Made by a program: the position numbers and the translations under genes
Assembly: GCA_011391295.1 (NCBI GenBank)
Contig: JAABQT010000078.1
Location: forward strand, 1 to 7,063
DNA from: Betaproteobacteria bacterium
GTDB taxonomy: Bacteria; Pseudomonadota; Gammaproteobacteria; Burkholderiales; SG8-39
Reading direction: 5' to 3'
DNA: 7,063 nucleotides
Part shown: positions 5,141 through 7,063 of the stretch, piece by piece
Position numbering within the stretch: position 1 is the stretch's first letter
Layout of the letters: every line of letters starts with the position of its first letter
Notes under the pieces: generated by a model
Databases searched by the model: none
Told to the model about the DNA's origin: nothing
Seen by the model: the letters and a program-made list of their open reading frames with translations, nothing else

Positions 5141-5887
5141 GTGGACCAGACGATCCTGCTGCTGCTGGCCTCGGGAATGCTCGTGGCTTCCTTCGTCTAC
5201 GCCTCGGTCGGCCACGGCGGCGCGTCCGCCTACATCGCGGCCATGGCGCTTGCGGGCCTTGCGCCGGTGGAGATGCGGCCCATCGCGCTGACCCTGAACG
5301 TGCTGGTGTCGTCGATTGCCTCGTTCAAGTTCTGGCGCGCGGGTCACTTCCGCTGGCGCCTGTTCTGGCCGTTCGCCGCCGCCTCGATCCCCTTTGCCTA
5401 CCTCGGCGGCGCGATCACGCTGCCGGGGCAGTTGTACAAGGTCGTGGTGGGGCTGGTTCTCGTGTACGCCGCCTGGCCGCTCTGGCGCAGCGGCCGTGCG
5501 GGGGATGAAATGCGCGCGGTGCGCGAACCCGCGATCGCCCTGGCGATGGCAATCGGCGCGGCGATGGGACTGCTGGCGGGGCTCACCGGCGTCGGCGGCG
5601 GGATCTTCCTCAGCCCGCTGGTGCTGATGCTCGGCTGGGCCGGCACCAAGCAGACTTCCGCGGTGGCCGCGCCCTTCATCCTGGTCAATTCGCTCGCCGG
5701 CCTGGCGGCCGGTTTCGTCGCCGGAACGGCGTCGCTGCCATCCGCCACCTGGGTGCTCGCCGGCGTGGTGCTGGCCGGCGGCTGGCTGGGCGCGGAATAC
5801 GGCAGCCGGCGCTTTGCCAATCCCGTCGTGCGCCGCGTGCTCGCCGTGGTGCTGCTGCTCGCCGGGGCCAAGATGGTGCTGGCATGA
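5141..5887 (+). CDS. TauE/SafE (TSUP) family membrane transporter within the tungstate/Moco operon
   Basis: This 248-residue protein is almost entirely hydrophobic, with about eight predicted membrane helices. It shows the internal two-fold repeat of the TSUP family: SVGHGGAS at 22-29 in the first half and GLTGVGGGIFLSPLV at 147-161 in the second. Characterised relatives move sulfite, sulfoacetate or other sulfur-containing anions across the inner membrane; substrate cannot be read from sequence. The gene starts with GTG only 2 nt after the tupA stop and ends in an ATGA overlap with mobB, so it is embedded in the operon rather than adjacent to it. Its Shine-Dalgarno is weak, pointing to coupling with tupA translation. 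An internal ATG at codon 13 would cut off the first helix and is less likely. Possible roles are export of sulfite linked to a Mo/W enzyme, or transport of an oxyanion. Both are inference. Confidence 0.88.
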   Translation: MDQTILLLLASGMLVASFVYASVGHGGASAYIAAMALAGLAPVEMRPIALTLNVLVSSIASFKFWRAGHFRWRLFWPFAAASIPFAYLGGAITLPGQLYKVVVGLVLVYAAWPLWRSGRAGDEMRAVREPAIALAMAIGAAMGLLAGLTGVGGGIFLSPLVLMLGWAGTKQTSAVAAPFILVNSLAGLAAGFVAGTASLPSATWVLAGVVLAGGWLGAEYGSRRFANPVVRRVLAVVLLLAGAKMVLA

Positions 5888-6378
5888 AGGTGTTCGGCTT
5901 CGCCGGCTGGTCGGGCAGCGGCAAGACCACGCTGATCGAAAAACTGTTCCCGCGCTTCGTGCAGCGCGGCCTGCGCGTATCGCTCATCAAGCACGCGCAC
6001 CATACGTTCGATGTGGATCACGCGGGCAAGGACTCCTGGCGCCACCGCCAGGCCGGCGCCACCGAGGTGCTGGTCACCTCGTCGCGGCGCTGGGTGCTGA
6101 TGCACGAGCTGCGCGGCGCCCAGGAGCCCTCGTTCGACGAGCAACTGAAGCGTCTCTCGCCCTGCGACCTGCTGATCGTCGAGGGCTTCAAGCACGCGCC
6201 GATCCCCAAGCTCGAAGTCTGGCGCGCCGTGACCGGCGAGGGACTGTTGCACCCGCAGGACGCGCACATCGTCGCCGTGGCGAGCGACGCGAGAGTCGAG
6301 ACCAAGCTGCCGCTGCTGGATCTCAATGACGATGCGGGCATCGCCAATTTCATCGTCAGGCACCTGAAGCTCGAATGA
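5884..6378 (+). CDS. mobB: Molybdopterin-guanine dinucleotide biosynthesis adaptor MobB
   Basis: This 164-residue cytoplasmic P-loop GTPase is thought to help MobA attach GMP to molybdopterin, or to assist delivery of the finished cofactor. The P-loop is GWSGSGKTT at 8-16. The family blocks are LIKHAHHTFDVDHAGKDS (34-51), QAGATEVLVTS (56-66), DLLIVEGFKHAPIPKLEV (95-112) and IVAVASDA, followed by LLDLNDDAGIANFIV near the end. These align block by block with E. coli MobB and length is similar, so the gene looks intact. It starts at the ATGA overlap with the TSUP gene and ends in another ATGA overlap with moeA. MobA is not in the window, so the partner must be encoded elsewhere or downstream. 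Its presence suggests that at least some tungsten or molybdenum enzymes here use the guanine dinucleotide cofactor form, as DMSO-reductase-family enzymes do. Confidence 0.94.
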   Translation: MKVFGFAGWSGSGKTTLIEKLFPRFVQRGLRVSLIKHAHHTFDVDHAGKDSWRHRQAGATEVLVTSSRRWVLMHELRGAQEPSFDEQLKRLSPCDLLIVEGFKHAPIPKLEVWRAVTGEGLLHPQDAHIVAVASDARVETKLPLLDLNDDAGIANFIVRHLKLE

Positions 6379-7063
6379 ACAAGGGCCTGCTCTCGGTGGA
6401 CGAGGCGCTGGAAGTGCTGCTCGCGGGCGCGCGCCCGGTCACCGGCGTGGAACAGGTGCCCACGCTGGAGGCCGTGGGGCGCGTGCTGGCGCAGGACCAG
6501 CGCTCCACCATGGACGTGCCGCCGATGGACAACAGCGCCATGGACGGCTACGCGGTGCGCGCGGCGGACGTAAAGTCGCCCGATGCGCGCCTGAAGATCG
6601 CGCAGCGCATCCAGGCCGGGGCGGTGGGCCGCGCGCTCGAGCCTGGCACCGCGGCGCGCATCTTCACCGGGGCGCCGATTCCGCCGGGCGCGGACGCGAT
6701 CGTGATGCAGGAATACTGCGCGGCCGATGGGGACTTCGTGGTGGTGAAGAAGGTGCCGGAACCGGAGGCCTGGATCCGGCGCACCGGCAGCGACATCCGC
6801 AGGGGCGACCGCATCCTCGCCGCGGGCATCCGCCTGCGGCCGCAGGACACGGGACTTGCCGCCTCGGTCGGCATCAGGGCGCTGCCGCTGCTGCGCCGCG
6901 TGCGCCTGGGCCTGTTCTTCACCGGCGACGAGCTGGTAATGCCGGGCGACCCCCTGCCGCCGGGGCGCATCTACAACTCCAACCGCTTCACCCTGAACGG
7001 GCTGGCGCAGGCGTTCGGCTGCGAGTTGCGCGACTACGGCATCGTGCCCGATTCGCTGGACGC
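6375..7063 (+). CDS. moeA: Molybdopterin molybdenumtransferase MoeA (N-terminal 229 codons, runs off the window)
   Basis: MoeA inserts the metal into adenylylated molybdopterin in the cytoplasm. The visible 229 residues cover roughly the first half of a protein usually about 400 long. Motifs are PPMDNSAMDGYAVR (49-62), RIFTGAPIPPGADAIVMQE (95-113), TGSDIRRGD (137-145), LFFTGDEL (180-187) and IYNSNR (199-204). By alignment from memory with E. coli MoeA, the functional residues Asp59, Thr100, Asp142, Glu188 and Asp228 correspond to Asp57, Thr98, Asp140, Glu186 and Asp226, all conserved. The catalytic half appears intact so far. The start overlaps mobB as ATGA with only a weak Shine-Dalgarno, so coupling is likely. 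Because it follows a tungstate importer, it may serve tungsten insertion, perhaps beside another moeA in the genome. That is inference. The 3' end lies outside the window. Confidence 0.95.
   Translation, partial: MNKGLLSVDEALEVLLAGARPVTGVEQVPTLEAVGRVLAQDQRSTMDVPPMDNSAMDGYAVRAADVKSPDARLKIAQRIQAGAVGRALEPGTAARIFTGAPIPPGADAIVMQEYCAADGDFVVVKKVPEPEAWIRRTGSDIRRGDRILAAGIRLRPQDTGLAASVGIRALPLLRRVRLGLFFTGDELVMPGDPLPPGRIYNSNRFTLNGLAQAFGCELRDYGIVPDSLD

Noticed and set aside
5398..6363. Minus-strand open frame of 321 codons antisense to the TSUP and mobB genes
   Set aside because: It spans two conserved genes on the other strand, and its sequence shows no family motif.

Overview
The window reads as chromosomal DNA of a GC-rich proteobacterium. 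The G+C is high, codons strongly prefer G or C at third positions, and genes are packed with 4-nt stop/start overlaps. MobB closely resembles the E. coli form, and the rhodanese-ChrB/long-ChrA pair is proteobacterial in style, so a betaproteobacterium is the best guess. That taxonomic call is inference. There are no tRNA or rRNA genes, CRISPR arrays, insertion sequences or phage genes, so this looks like a metabolic and metal-oxyanion region rather than a mobile island.

Layout. (1) Bases 2-253 (+) hold the 3' end of a small, secreted, Ala/Lys-rich protein of unknown function. (2) Bases 264-2715 (-) hold a three-gene chromate-resistance operon, read right to left: a rhodanese-ChrB fusion (1921-2715), the long-chain chromate efflux pump chrA (614-1945, overlapping the first gene by 25 nt), and a small DUF1330-family protein (264-554). 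(3) Bases 2716-2923 are a 208-bp divergent intergenic region with a GC-rich hairpin, a short palindrome over a consensus -35 hexamer facing chrB, and a smaller hairpin. (4) Bases 2924-7063 (+) hold a tightly coupled six-gene operon: tupB, tupC and tupA (tungstate ABC importer, in the order permease, ATPase, binding protein), a TauE/SafE (TSUP) membrane transporter, mobB, and the first 229 codons of moeA, which runs off the window.

How the genes work together. The plus-strand operon links capture and import of tungstate (TupA, TupB, TupC) to late steps of pterin cofactor assembly: MoeA inserts the metal into molybdopterin and MobB assists guanylation to the dinucleotide form. All junctions are overlaps or a 2-nt gap, so the TSUP transporter is almost certainly co-expressed with tungstate uptake and cofactor maturation. 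Its substrate is the main open question. The minus-strand operon exports chromate, another group-6 oxyanion, with a sulfurtransferase-like partner. The two operons share an upstream region, so one switch may handle several oxyanions, but no known regulator gene or ModE-type site is visible.

Most of the window is recognisable biology. The points most worth checking are the TSUP protein inside a tungsten/Moco operon, a possibly tungsten-dedicated moeA, the rhodanese in place of the usual ChrB N-terminus, the DUF1330 gene in a chr operon, and the inverted repeats between the two operons.
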